NCBI RefSeq assembly: GCF_026157065.1 | Contig: NZ_JANLGQ010000001.1 | Location: forward strand, 744,001-808,000 | Length of the DNA stretch: 64,000 bases | Source of the DNA: Enterococcus sp. HY326 | GTDB lineage: Bacteria > Bacillota > Bacilli > Lactobacillales > Enterococcaceae | Direction of reading: 5' to 3' | Shown here: one piece after another, positions 8,097 through 18,790 of the stretch | Layout of the letters: each line of letters opens with the position of its first letter | Position numbering within the stretch: the stretch's first letter is position 1 | The notes under the pieces: model-generated | The model's database searches: none | Told to the model about the DNA's origin: nothing | What the model saw: the letters and a program-made list of their open reading frames with translations, nothing else | Program-made: the position numbers and the translations under genes

Positions 8097-9632
8097 ATGC
8101 TATATGAAGAAATAATGTTTGACTCATCTACCTTAATCCGTTACCGAATTTTCCGTTACCTTATGCAAATCAGTCGTGAAAGCTATGCCATTTCCCAATT
8201 GGCTGAAGATATGAATTTAAACTATCAGCAGGCCGTGATTGACCTCACTGAAATTGATGAAGAATTATTGGAGTTGAACCCGCAGCACAAAAGTATTTTA
8301 TTGGGTGCTGGTAAGGTCAATTGCTTTAATCTTTCTTCAACTGTCGACGAATACCGCTACTATTTATTGAAAAAAAGTGTGCCCTTCCAGTTCATCATTT
8401 ACTTTTTAAATGAAGAACATCCAAATGTTGTCGATTTTTGTGATACTTATTCTGTCAGCCGTTCGACTGTTTCCCGTAAAATGGAAAAATTAAAAGCTTA
8501 TTTGAAACAGTACAATCTGCGTTTAACTTATACTGAAGCGAATTTAGTTGGCGACGAACGCCTTGTGCGGGTAATGTTGTTTAACTTAATCTGGTTAGGC
8601 ACAAGAGGAATTGAAATTCCCTTTAACACTGACTTAGACCGAGTGGAAGAATTGGTTGACGGCGTTTCAGAATTTTTCCCATTGAGTCTTAGCTACTTTG
8701 GTCAAATGGAAATTCGCTATTTTGCAGCACTGTATTTAGCCCGCATCCAAAAAGGTAATTTTGTTAAATACGATAAGCGCTATGACTTCCTGATGAAGAA
8801 AAATTCTTATTATGATTTCGATCAGATTGATGCCTTGTCAGAAGACCTAAATATCAAAATGACGCCTAAACAAAGAAAAGCAGAAACTAGCTTTGTCTTC
8901 TTCTTAGCCCATTATGTTCCCTTCTATACAATGGAAAACGAAGCCACTTTGCAACAAACGATTTATGATTTTTCAACTCGGCCAAATCCGATTTACAGCT
9001 TGAATCAAGAGTTTTTAAACTTTATCAAGGAAGATTTATTTAAAAATCAGCCAAATGTTTTGGACAGCCCGCTAGTTATTGGGAACTTATTAAATATTGG
9101 CTTTACCTTCTATGTGACCGAGCAGCCGATTCCAAATATTCAAACTTTGGTCGTCCCTGCTAAAGAGCAAGAACATGCTGAGTATTTATTGGAACAAAAG
9201 ATTGACGAATTTTTCACCCACGCAGAAGACAAGGATCAATACGCTTTTGTTAAAAAGGTAAAACCTTATATGGTGAAATCTTATAAAAATATTCTTTTAC
9301 CATACTACAACTCCTTGGAATTCTCTCACAAAATTAAGATTGGTTTAGCAATGGAGCATAACTTTGTCTTAGTCAAATGGGTTTACCAATTCTTGGATGA
9401 TTTACGCTTTGTCGAAACAGAAACTTATCAGTCTGGCAACCGCTATGACTACGATTTGATTTTGAGTTCTTCTTTACTCTTGAAACAAAAACATCCGCAA
9501 TTGCCAGTTTACTTCTGGGATCATTCCGGCGGTGAAGACCAGCTGATGCAGTTGTATCAATATTTGCGTCGCATTTACAACGAGAAGAATTTGCAGATTC
9601 ATTTTGAAAATGCCGAAGCTTCGAAAGACTAA
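8097..9632 (+). CDS. Mga-like helix-turn-helix transcriptional regulator
   Basis: The 511-residue protein has two N-terminal DNA-binding segments: residues about 15-65 (ESYAISQLAEDMNLNYQQAV) and about 110-150 (DTYSVSRSTVSRKMEKLKAYL). A long helical region without clear enzymatic motifs follows. This matches the Mga/AtxA-like architecture common in enterococci and streptococci, where central domains resemble PRDs. The ribosome binding site AAAGGAGG is ideal. Its targets are unknown; proximity to brnQ is the only hint. A bidirectional terminator follows. Confidence 0.75.
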   Translation: MLYEEIMFDSSTLIRYRIFRYLMQISRESYAISQLAEDMNLNYQQAVIDLTEIDEELLELNPQHKSILLGAGKVNCFNLSSTVDEYRYYLLKKSVPFQFIIYFLNEEHPNVVDFCDTYSVSRSTVSRKMEKLKAYLKQYNLRLTYTEANLVGDERLVRVMLFNLIWLGTRGIEIPFNTDLDRVEELVDGVSEFFPLSLSYFGQMEIRYFAALYLARIQKGNFVKYDKRYDFLMKKNSYYDFDQIDALSEDLNIKMTPKQRKAETSFVFFLAHYVPFYTMENEATLQQTIYDFSTRPNPIYSLNQEFLNFIKEDLFKNQPNVLDSPLVIGNLLNIGFTFYVTEQPIPNIQTLVVPAKEQEHAEYLLEQKIDEFFTHAEDKDQYAFVKKVKPYMVKSYKNILLPYYNSLEFSHKIKIGLAMEHNFVLVKWVYQFLDDLRFVETETYQSGNRYDYDLILSSSLLLKQKHPQLPVYFWDHSGGEDQLMQLYQYLRRIYNEKNLQIHFENAEASKD

Positions 9633-9640
9633 GCGTTACA

Positions 9641-9682
9641 AAAGAGAACCCACTAGCCATCACGGTTAGTGGGTTCTTTTTT
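9641..9682. terminator. Bidirectional terminator
   Basis: AGAACCCACTAGCC pairs with GGTTAGTGGGTTCT around a short loop, with A and T runs on both sides. It serves the Mga-like gene and the convergent cation exporter. Confidence 0.88.
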
Positions 9683-10568
9683 AAATACTATGGCTAACAG
9701 ATTCATCGGCAAGTTTACCTAGCTCGACTTGAATTGTAATATGATTTAAAGGAAATTTTTTTATTAATTGGTGATCAAGCTCTGCCAGAAATTGATTGTT
9801 CTCTGCCAAGGTCGAACGGCAGACATGGACCGTCAGTGCATTTTCTGTTGTCGAAATCGCCCAGATATGCAAATCATGCAAATCGACGACTGTCGCCTGT
9901 TGTAAAATGAATGCTTCCACTGCCGCTAAATCAATTTCTTTTGGAACAGCATCAAGGGAAAGGTTTAAAGATTCCTTTAATAAGCCCCAAGTGCCGCTAA
10001 AAATTACCAGCGCAATGAGTAAACTCATCACTGGGTCCAACCAAAACCAATTTGTTAATTTTATTATTAGAGCGGCAATCACGACGCCGACAGAAACCAA
10101 CGTATCGGCGGCCATATGTAAAAAGGCCCCTTTGACATTTAAATCCCGCTGTTGGCCCTTCATGAAGAGCAGCGCTGTCCCGCCATTGATTAAAATTCCA
10201 ATAAAAGCCACTAGCATCACGTCATTTTCTGCCACAGGTTGCGGATTGCTGAAACGCTGCAAAGCCTCCAAAATAATGCCGCCAACTGCCACTAATAAGA
10301 TGACAGCATTAAATAATGCCGCCAAAATCGAACTGCGTTTATAACCATACGTGCGAAATTTATCTCGTTGTCGCTGACTCAGCAGTAAAGCAATCCAAGA
10401 AACCAACAGTCCTAAGACATCGCTTAGATTATGACCAGCATCGGCAATCAGCGATAAAGAATTCGCTGTAAGACCAAAAGCTGCCTCCACTGCTACAAAA
10501 ATTAAATTAATTACGATACCAATTTTAAACGCTCGCTTGATTTGCTGCGGTTGTTGTGCATCTGTCAT
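9681..10568 (-). CDS. Cation diffusion facilitator (CzcD/ZitB type)
   Basis: The 295-residue protein has six hydrophobic segments and the two metal-site motifs of zinc-type CDF exporters: DAGHNLSD in helix II and HMAADTLVS in helix V. A cytoplasmic C-terminal domain follows (about 205-290; HDLHIWAIS). The family exports Zn or Cd in exchange for protons. The gene is monocistronic and has a promoter whose -35 box is covered by a perfect inverted repeat, suggesting metal-responsive repression. The substrate is inferred from the family. Confidence 0.92.
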   Translation of the reverse strand: MTDAQQPQQIKRAFKIGIVINLIFVAVEAAFGLTANSLSLIADAGHNLSDVLGLLVSWIALLLSQRQRDKFRTYGYKRSSILAALFNAVILLVAVGGIILEALQRFSNPQPVAENDVMLVAFIGILINGGTALLFMKGQQRDLNVKGAFLHMAADTLVSVGVVIAALIIKLTNWFWLDPVMSLLIALVIFSGTWGLLKESLNLSLDAVPKEIDLAAVEAFILQQATVVDLHDLHIWAISTTENALTVHVCRSTLAENNQFLAELDHQLIKKFPLNHITIQVELGKLADESVSHSI

Positions 10569-10612
10569 TTTATTTGCCTCTTTTTATATGAATTCATTTT
10601 CATGTTTAACTG

Positions 10613-10653
10613 ATAATAGCACTTCCTTATTTTATCTGCAAGTAATTGCAGAT
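10613..10653 (-). promoter_or_regulatory. CDF exporter promoter with inverted-repeat operator
   Basis: On the minus strand TTGCAG (-35, 10636-10641) and TATTAT (-10, 10613-10618) are 17 bases apart. The perfect inverted repeat ATCTGCAA-GTAA-TTGCAGAT (10634-10653) covers the -35 box. An ArsR- or TetR-type metal sensor is a reasonable guess, but no such gene is adjacent. Confidence 0.7.
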
Positions 10654-10677
10654 GTTGTTCGTCATAGTTTGTATCAA

Positions 10678-10716
10678 AAAAACTTCAACTACTTTTTCAA
10701 AAAAATAGTTGAAGTT
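10678..10716 (-). terminator. Terminator of the PdxK/ThiD gene
   Basis: AACTTCAACTA (10681-10691) pairs with TAGTTGAAGTT (10706-10716); on the minus strand it is followed by a U-run. Confidence 0.82.
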
Positions 10717-10724
10717 CTTTTACT

Positions 10725-11540
10725 TTATTGAACTTTTTTTGCAGCGATCCAATGATTAATTGGGCCATATTTATGCCCGACAAAAATTTCTTGGCTGATA
10801 GCGGTGTTAACGAAGTCTTTGGCAATGCGGATAGCCATTTCAATTTCAGTCCCTTTAGCCAATTCAGCGGCAATACAGGCAGACAATGAATCCCCTGTGC
10901 CATTGATCCGGTCGGTTGCATGGTATTCAGCCGACAGCCAAAAATCACGGCCGGACTCCAATAAAACATAGTCTAAAACTTCTTTTTGCTGCGGATCATC
11001 ATGACGACCTTTAATGATAATGTTTTTGGCGCCTAATTTTTGAATCTCTTTAGCGGCTAAAACAAAATCTTCAGCAGCTGTTAAGCTGCGACCTGTTAAT
11101 TTTTCTGCTTCATAAAAATTAGGCGTGATAACTGTTGCTAGTGGAATTAATTTTTCTTTTAAAGCAATTAGCGCTGATTCTTCTAATAAAAGATTGCCAT
11201 GCTTAGTGACAATCACCGGATCGACAACTAAGGGCCCAAAGTCATACTGTTGATAATTTTTTACGACGGTTTCAATCAGTTCGCTATTTGATAGCATACC
11301 GGTTTTGCTGGCACGAATTTGATAATCTTCTGCTAATAATTCAAATTCTTTGTCGATAAAATCTGCCGGCAAATTGATGCTGGCGGCAATTCCATATGAA
11401 TTTCCTGCAACGCAGGCTGTTAAAACCGATGCTCCATAGACCTCCCGTGCGAAAAATGTATGTAAATCTGCCTGCATACCTGCACTGCCGTCACTATCTG
11501 AACCCGCAATGGTTAATGCTTGGGGATATTGGATTTCCAT
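10725..11540 (-). CDS. pdxK: Pyridoxine/pyridoxal kinase or HMP kinase (ThiD family)
   Basis: The 271-residue ribokinase-fold enzyme has the substrate-side motif GSDSDGSAGMQADL (residues 14-27) and the catalytic INGTGDSLSA near residue 213, where the Asp is the general base. Firmicute ThiD-family proteins phosphorylate pyridoxal/pyridoxine or hydroxymethylpyrimidine; sequence alone does not separate these, and no thiamine genes are nearby. AGGAGG precedes the ATG. A TATAAT box lies at 11571-11576 on the minus strand. A terminator follows. Confidence 0.8.
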   Translation of the reverse strand: MEIQYPQALTIAGSDSDGSAGMQADLHTFFAREVYGASVLTACVAGNSYGIAASINLPADFIDKEFELLAEDYQIRASKTGMLSNSELIETVVKNYQQYDFGPLVVDPVIVTKHGNLLLEESALIALKEKLIPLATVITPNFYEAEKLTGRSLTAAEDFVLAAKEIQKLGAKNIIIKGRHDDPQQKEVLDYVLLESGRDFWLSAEYHATDRINGTGDSLSACIAAELAKGTEIEMAIRIAKDFVNTAISQEIFVGHKYGPINHWIAAKKVQ

Positions 11541-11779
11541 AAGTTGCCTCCTAAAGTTTTTCTACCTTTCATTATACCGGAATTTGACTAAAAAGCCGTT
11601 GAAACGCTCAGCAGGCAGATGATTTTGTTAGAAAGAGCAGTTATTTATTAATCTTCATTAAGAATCCAATCAATCTATTTTACATTCTGCTAAATTCACC
11701 CTATACTTGGTTTGTTTTCAAAAAGTTTTTTTAAAAGGGAAAAAATGAAAAAGCGAAAAATAGAAAGAAGCGAAGACGT

Positions 11780-12700
11780 ATGAAAATTACCATGTTAGGT
11801 TCTTTAGGAACTATTAATAGTTTAGTCATTCCCCAATTAATTGCCGATAAACATGACGTTACTGTCATTACCTCCAACGAAGACCGCCTGCCAGCGATTG
11901 CTGCTTTGGGAGCTCAAGGCTTAGTTGGTGATATGTTAGATGAGAAATTTTTAAGCACAGCTTTTTTTGGAGCTGACTTAGTCTATTTGATGATTGCGGG
12001 AGGTCCCCACGGAGATAATTTCCTTGAACACACTACGGAACAAGGCCGGATTTTCCGGGAAGCCCTTGCTGATAGCGGGGTTAAACAAGTTGTTGATCTT
12101 AGCAGTGTTGGAGCCGATGCCGGTAGCGAAGCTGGGGCCCTTTATGCCTACAACTTGATTGAATCTGAATTGCGACAGTTAAAAGACGTTTCGATTGCTT
12201 TTGTGCGACCTGTCGGATTTTATCAAAATCTTTACAGCCATTTGCCAAGTATTATCGAACGTCAGGCATTGTTTTCCAACATCCCAGCTGATGTAAAACA
12301 AAATTGGGTGGCGCCTCAAGATATTGCGGCTGAAATTTATCACCTGATGACAGAGTTACCTGCTGGTAAAACTGTGCATTATGTTGTCAGCGACAGCTTC
12401 TCTGGTGCAGAATTTGCCGAAGCTTTGAAAACTGAATTGCATTTGCCTCGCCTCCATTACTTGGTTATTTCCGATCAACAGGTCAAAGAAGGTCTGTTGA
12501 AAAATGGCTTGTCAGAAGAATTCAGTGAAGCCTTGATTCAGATGAATGACTATCAACGCCAACCAGAAAAACTTTATGCTGACTTAAAAGCCCATCCAGA
12601 TGAAGTCACTGAAGGCCAAGTTAAATTAGCTGACTTTGTTAAAGAATTTGCTGAAGAGTATCGCTCTGCCACTCGACCAGCGGCTTACAGTCACAGTTAA
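11780..12700 (+). CDS. NAD(P)-binding NmrA-family protein
   Basis: The 306-residue Rossmann-fold protein starts MKITMLGSLGTINSLVIPQL. The glycine loop is degenerate against the usual GATGxxG. DLVYLMIAGG, VVDLSSVGA and FVRPVGFYQN match NmrA/HSCARG-like atypical SDR proteins, many of which sense NADP(H) or reduce quinones. No Tyr-x-x-x-Lys pair is obvious apart from YAYNLIE, so catalysis is doubtful. The ribosome binding site is weak. It is monocistronic with its own long terminator. Confidence 0.75.
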   Translation: MKITMLGSLGTINSLVIPQLIADKHDVTVITSNEDRLPAIAALGAQGLVGDMLDEKFLSTAFFGADLVYLMIAGGPHGDNFLEHTTEQGRIFREALADSGVKQVVDLSSVGADAGSEAGALYAYNLIESELRQLKDVSIAFVRPVGFYQNLYSHLPSIIERQALFSNIPADVKQNWVAPQDIAAEIYHLMTELPAGKTVHYVVSDSFSGAEFAEALKTELHLPRLHYLVISDQQVKEGLLKNGLSEEFSEALIQMNDYQRQPEKLYADLKAHPDEVTEGQVKLADFVKEFAEEYRSATRPAAYSHS

Positions 12701-12713
12701 AATTGTAATAAGT

Positions 12714-12792
12714 AAAACCCGGAAGAGTTTTTCCTGCCAAAACTAGTTTTTTTCTAAGTTTTGGCCGCAAAAAATATCTCAGCCGGGTTTTT
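12714..12792 (+). terminator. Nested terminator
   Basis: The outer arms AAAACCCGG (12714-12722) and CCGGGTTTTT (12783-12792) enclose a second hairpin, GCCAAAACT (12736-12744) with AGTTTTGGC (12757-12765). Confidence 0.75.
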
Positions 12793-12886
12793 CTTCGTCA
12801 TTTTCAAAGTTTTTTTTAATAAACTGTCAGTCATTTAAAGGGCTTTGTTATACAATAGAAGTATCAAATTAATTGGAGGCGCTGTT

Positions 12887-13765
12887 ATGAGTGAAGAAAA
12901 AATTAACCCGTTAGAATTAATTCCTTTAATGAAAGAAGCCGATGCTAAGCGTGATGCTGGCTTAGTAGAGCCAGATTCCTTAGTCAAAGTTAAAGATTTA
13001 TCCTATGGCCCTTATGGTATTGAAAATACCTTTGATATTTATTATCCAAAGGGTACGACAAATCTGCTGCCGACAATTGTCTCCATTCATGGTGGCGGCT
13101 TTGTTTACGGCGACAAAGAATTGTATCGGTTTTATGCGATGTATTTAGCAACTCAGGGCTTTGCTGTAGTTAATTTTAACTATCGGCTGGCTCCTGCTAG
13201 TCAATATCCCGCCCCAATTGAAGATATTAACAACTTAATGAATTGGCTGTTAGCAAATGGTTTAGATTACCATTTGGATATGCAGCAATTATTTATCCTA
13301 GGGGACAGTGCTGGTGCACAATTGGTCGAGCAGTATACGACCTTTGTCACCAATTCAGAGTACGCCAAGCTATTTAATTTTACAGCGGAAGAAGTTAAGC
13401 CTAAAGCTGTTGCCTTAAACTGCGGCGTTTATTTCTTAGGGGGACAAGAACCTTTAACAGCTCAGTTCCCATTTTATTTTGGTGATGAACCAACCGAAGC
13501 GATTTTACAGCAATTTCCAATAGAACCCTTCATCACTAAAAATTTCCCACCGGCTTATATCATGTCAGCCTCCCATGATTTCCTAAAAGATTTGGTTCAA
13601 CCATTGGCGGCTGTTCTAAGCGCTCAAGGAGTGACGACGGAAACTAAAATTTATGAAAACCCAGATGGCTCGGAATTAGGTCACGTCTTTCATATTGATC
13701 AAAAAAGCGCCATTGCTAAGCTGTGCAATGACGATGAGCTGACTTTCTTTAAAGAATATCTATAG
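12887..13765 (+). CDS. Alpha/beta hydrolase (esterase/lipase, hormone-sensitive-lipase-like)
   Basis: The 292-residue enzyme has the oxyanion motif HGGGFVYG, the nucleophile elbow GDSAGA, an acidic ASHDFLKD and the C-terminal HVFHID, giving a Ser-Asp-His triad. These are family IV esterase features. No signal peptide is present, so it should be cytoplasmic. The ATG at 12887 has TTGGAGG about seven bases upstream; the longer in-frame start at 12845 lies over a TATACA -10 box and is rejected. A GC-rich hairpin follows. Confidence 0.88.
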   Translation: MSEEKINPLELIPLMKEADAKRDAGLVEPDSLVKVKDLSYGPYGIENTFDIYYPKGTTNLLPTIVSIHGGGFVYGDKELYRFYAMYLATQGFAVVNFNYRLAPASQYPAPIEDINNLMNWLLANGLDYHLDMQQLFILGDSAGAQLVEQYTTFVTNSEYAKLFNFTAEEVKPKAVALNCGVYFLGGQEPLTAQFPFYFGDEPTEAILQQFPIEPFITKNFPPAYIMSASHDFLKDLVQPLAAVLSAQGVTTETKIYENPDGSELGHVFHIDQKSAIAKLCNDDELTFFKEYL

Positions 13766-13772
13766 CTAGTAT

Positions 13773-13806
13773 AAGACAGCGGAGAGCAGCGATTTCCGCT
13801 GTCTTT
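13773..13806 (+). terminator. Terminator after the esterase
   Basis: AAGACAGCGGA pairs with TCCGCTGTCTT. The T-tail is short (TTT), so termination may be partial. Confidence 0.6.
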
Positions 13807-14011
13807 AGCGTGTTTGCGGATGTGCTCGGGCCGTTACCCTTTTCCTCTAGATTATTTTGGATTATCCTTGATTGAAAAGTATGGCATCAGATTTTGCTGA
13901 TTGCATATTTTCTAACGCATTTTCTAGTTTAAGTCAGTGACTAGCTCCATCTACTGGCGACATTTCACAACAACTTTTTACAACTTATTGATCAGAAAGA
14001 AGGCCACTTTT

Positions 14012-15253
14012 TTGTTAAAATCAGTCAAAAGAAAAATCTTCCGTAAACGCCCACCATGGCTAAAAAACTTAATTGTTTTATGGTTTGGGACTTTTATGGC
14101 GGGGATTGCCTTCAGCTTAGTCATGCCCTTTATGGCTTTATATATTGATACTTTAGGGGATTATTCTGCTGCGCAATTGAATTTTTGGAGCGGAATTACT
14201 TTTTCTGCAACGTTTTTAGTGACGGCGATTGTCTCACCGTTTTGGGGCCGTTTAGCTGACCAAAAAGGCCGCAAGCTGATGCTTTTGCGGACCTCTTTAG
14301 GCATGGCCATCGTAATTGGCTTGATGGGCTTAGTGACCAATGTCTACCAGCTGATTGCGTTACGTTTATTGCAGGGGATTTTTTCCGGCTATATCAGCAA
14401 TGCGACAGCTTTGATTGCTACAGGAACGCCGCGGGAAAAAAGTGGCCAAGTTTTAGGTACTTTAACCACAGGGCAAGTTTCTGGAACTTTATTGGGTCCT
14501 TTAATCGGCGGTGTCATCGCCTCAATTGTCGGTTACCGCTATACCTTTTTCATCACTGGCACAATTTTATTTTTAGTCTTTATTTTAAGCTTGGTCTTTG
14601 TCCATGAAAAATTTACTCCTGTCAAAAAAGACAATATGTTGCCGGCAAAACAAATTTTTAAAGAATTAAAATATCCCCATCTAATTATCGGAATGTTTAT
14701 TACCACGATGATTATCCAGGCCTCCAATAATTCCATCAGTCCGATCATCAGCTTATATATTCGACAGCTGTTGGGTGGCGGCAATGTGACTTTGGTCAGC
14801 GGGATTATCGCTTCGATCCCCGGGATTGCTACCTTGATTGCCGCCCCCCGCTTTGGCCGCTTAGGAGATCGCATCGGCAGTGAGAAAATTTTAGGGATTG
14901 GTTTAATCTTTGCCATGCTGGTTTACCTGCCAATGGCCATCGTGCAAAATGTTTGGCAATTAGGCTTCTTACGATTTCTCGTAGGTATTTCCGACGCCTG
15001 TCTATTGCCAGCAGTTCAGTCCTTGATTACGAAATATTCACCCCATGAAGCTGCTGGCCGGATTTTCAGTTACAATCAATCTTTTCAGGCTAGCGGCAAT
15101 GTGATTGGTCCGATGCTAGGCTCCAGTGTCTCCTCTGTTTTCGGCTATCGAGGTGTCTTTATTTCAACTTCTCTTTTAGTTTTTGTCAATTATCTATTAG
15201 TGCGGCGCAACACTAAAGAAATTGGCAAGGATGATTCTTTTCATCATGGTTAG
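14012..15253 (+). CDS. mdtG: MdtG-like multidrug efflux MFS transporter
   Basis: The 413-residue protein has twelve membrane segments. It matches MdtG closely in order and motif: AFSLVMPFMALYI, FWSGITF, SPFWGRLADQKGRKLML (MFS motif A), TGQVSGTLLGPLIGG (antiporter motif C) and RIFSYNQSFQASGN. The family exports drugs by proton antiport. The in-frame GTG at 13937 has no ribosome binding site. The TTG at 14012, nine bases after AGAAAGAAGG, gives the family's usual length. A perfect hairpin terminator follows. Confidence 0.85.
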   Translation: MLKSVKRKIFRKRPPWLKNLIVLWFGTFMAGIAFSLVMPFMALYIDTLGDYSAAQLNFWSGITFSATFLVTAIVSPFWGRLADQKGRKLMLLRTSLGMAIVIGLMGLVTNVYQLIALRLLQGIFSGYISNATALIATGTPREKSGQVLGTLTTGQVSGTLLGPLIGGVIASIVGYRYTFFITGTILFLVFILSLVFVHEKFTPVKKDNMLPAKQIFKELKYPHLIIGMFITTMIIQASNNSISPIISLYIRQLLGGGNVTLVSGIIASIPGIATLIAAPRFGRLGDRIGSEKILGIGLIFAMLVYLPMAIVQNVWQLGFLRFLVGISDACLLPAVQSLITKYSPHEAAGRIFSYNQSFQASGNVIGPMLGSSVSSVFGYRGVFISTSLLVFVNYLLVRRNTKEIGKDDSFHHG

Positions 15254-15298
15254 ATGCAAACGGAAAACTTCGGCTATTTATTTCTAAATAATTTAAAT

Positions 15299-15345
15299 GA
15301 CCTCACCTCAACTAAAAAACTAGTTGAGGTGAGGTCAATTTTTTT
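15299..15345. terminator. Bidirectional terminator, 16-bp perfect stem
   Basis: GACCTCACCTCAACTA and TAGTTGAGGTGAGGTC pair perfectly around a short A-rich loop, with T-runs beyond. It separates mdtG from the convergent GH1 gene. Confidence 0.9.
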
Positions 15346-15371
15346 AAGATATTTTGGTTCCCGTGAGAATT

Positions 15372-16841
<1,470 letters not shown>

Positions 16842-18677
16842 TTATACTAAAAGTTCGCCAAAATCAGCACCGATTACAACACTTTGATTTTCATCGACAA
16901 ATTCGATGGTTTCAAAGTCCCCGCTATTGGTAACCATCACCATAATTGTTGGGTCATAGCCATCTTCTTTGATTTTTTCTAAATCAAAGGTGACCAATAA
17001 TTCTCCAGCCCGCACCTGCATATTTTCTGTGACCGCTGTTTCAAAATATTTACCAGCTAAATTCACCGTATCAATCCCGATATGCAGTAAAATTTCAGCC
17101 CCTTGGGGAGTCGTGATGCCGATGGCGTGCTTACTTGGAAAAATTGAGGTAATCCTTCCGGCAGCTGGGCTATAGACTTCGCCTCTTGATGGGATAACAG
17201 CAAAGCCTTCTCCCATTGCACCGCTTGAAAAGGTTGGATCGTTCACTTCTGATAGGGCAATTGTTTGACCTTGAGCTGGTTTTTCTAAAACTAGTGCTTG
17301 TTCACTAGCTAAAATCATTTTTTCTTCTTCAACAGCTGCTTCGTCTTTATAACCAAAGAGGAAGGTTAAGACGCAGGCTGCTAGCATTGCTAAGAAATAA
17401 CTGGCAACTAGCCAGACAAAGCCTTGACCAATATAAATTGGGAAGGACAAAATACTGCGGGTAGCAACTGCTAAAGCGCCGGCACCGGCCGCTCCTGCCA
17501 CACCACCAAAGATTGCACCGACAATACAAGCGATGTAAAAAGGTTTTTTATATTTCAAAGTAATTCCGTAAACGGCCGGTTCGGTAATTCCAAAGAGGGC
17601 ACTGATAAAGGAAGACAGGGCTAAACTTTTTACTTTTTTATCTTTGGCTTTTAAGAAAACGCCTAGGACAGCTCCGGCTTGTGCTGCGACGGCTGTCATA
17701 CAGCCAGGTCCCAATGTGTCTCGACCGTAAAAAGCAATATTGTTGGTCATAACTGGCACCATCCCCCAATGTAACCCAAAAATCACTAGGACTTGCCAAA
17801 AGCCACCGATAACGGCGCCTGATAAAATCGGACTAAAATTATAAACGGCTAAGTAACCGTTTGCGATTAACTCACTGGCGGAATTGGCAATTGGACCAAC
17901 CACCATCAAAGTCAGTGGCACCATGATAATCAAACAAATAAATGGCGTTAATAAATTCCGCACGCTTTCGTGTAATCTCTTACGGGTGAAGCGTTCTAAA
18001 TGCGACAAGACATACACGGCTAAAATAGCCGGAATGACGGTGCTGGAATATCTAGCCAGAGAAACCGGCAGACCTAAAAAACTGATAGCAGCGCCATCTG
18101 TATAGGCGGCGGTAATTGTTGGATAAACCAAAGCGGCCGCTAAAACCATCGCAATAAAAATATCTGTTTTGAATTTTTTGGCTGCTGTATAGGCTAAGAA
18201 AATTGGTAAGAAGTAGAAAAAAGCATCCGCTGCTGCATTTAAAACAACATACGTTCCACTATCTGTTGCTAGCCAACCAACACTTGTCAGTAAAGCCAAA
18301 ACCCCTTTGATTAATCCACTGCCGGCAAGCACGCCTAAGGTTGGCGCAAAAACAGCGGCAATCATATCAATAAATGAGTTCAACAAATTTTTCTTTTCTT
18401 TAGGCGCCTCTTCTTCGGTACTGGCTGCTCCTAAATTTGATATCTTAGTAATTGCTTCATAGACATCATTAACCGTATTGCCAATAACAACTTGAAACAT
18501 CCCACCGGCTTCAACAACTGTAATCACACCGTCAAGATTTTCAATCGCTTGTTTTTTTGCTTGCTTTTGATCCTTTAAAGTAAAGCGCAATCTCGTTGCA
18601 CAGTGGTAAAGATTACTAACATTTTCCTCTCCGCCGACATTTTTCAAGATATCATTTGCTAATGCTTCATATCCCAT
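16842..18677 (-). CDS. bglP: Beta-glucoside PTS permease EIIBCA, first copy
   Basis: The 611-residue fused permease has EIIB with the phospho-cysteine Cys26 (YHCATRLRF). A polytopic EIIC follows (about 105-455; FGITEPAVYGI), then EIIA (about 480-611; HAIGI, ILLHIGIDTV with the phospho-His). It imports and phosphorylates beta-glucosides. GAGGAGGAAAC precedes the ATG. A cre-like motif and a TATACT box lie upstream. The downstream GH1 gene would cleave its product; the PRD regulator upstream is the likely local controller. Confidence 0.95.
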   Translation of the reverse strand: MGYEALANDILKNVGGEENVSNLYHCATRLRFTLKDQKQAKKQAIENLDGVITVVEAGGMFQVVIGNTVNDVYEAITKISNLGAASTEEEAPKEKKNLLNSFIDMIAAVFAPTLGVLAGSGLIKGVLALLTSVGWLATDSGTYVVLNAAADAFFYFLPIFLAYTAAKKFKTDIFIAMVLAAALVYPTITAAYTDGAAISFLGLPVSLARYSSTVIPAILAVYVLSHLERFTRKRLHESVRNLLTPFICLIIMVPLTLMVVGPIANSASELIANGYLAVYNFSPILSGAVIGGFWQVLVIFGLHWGMVPVMTNNIAFYGRDTLGPGCMTAVAAQAGAVLGVFLKAKDKKVKSLALSSFISALFGITEPAVYGITLKYKKPFYIACIVGAIFGGVAGAAGAGALAVATRSILSFPIYIGQGFVWLVASYFLAMLAACVLTFLFGYKDEAAVEEEKMILASEQALVLEKPAQGQTIALSEVNDPTFSSGAMGEGFAVIPSRGEVYSPAAGRITSIFPSKHAIGITTPQGAEILLHIGIDTVNLAGKYFETAVTENMQVRAGELLVTFDLEKIKEDGYDPTIMVMVTNSGDFETIEFVDENQSVVIGADFGELLV

Positions 18678-18699
18678 TTTTGTTTCCTCCTCGATAACT

Positions 18700-18713
18700 T
18701 GTATCCGTTTTCT
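18700..18713 (-). promoter_or_regulatory. cre-like site before the first EIIBCA gene
   Basis: On the minus strand AGAAAACGGATACA matches the cre pattern TGWAANCGNTNWCA except at two positions. It lies between a TATACT box (at about 18721-18726) and the start codon, a placement that would block elongation by CcpA. Confidence 0.45.
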
Positions 18714-18790
18714 ATATTGCTAGTATAAGGAGGAACCGCACTTTCCGCCATTCAAGATAAATCGCCACTAAAAAGGAAATTGCTTGAACG

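Noticed and set aside
13937-14011. GTG start at 13937 for the MdtG-like protein
   Set aside because: No ribosome binding site, and the extra 25 residues precede the family's usual N-terminus; the TTG at 14012 has one.
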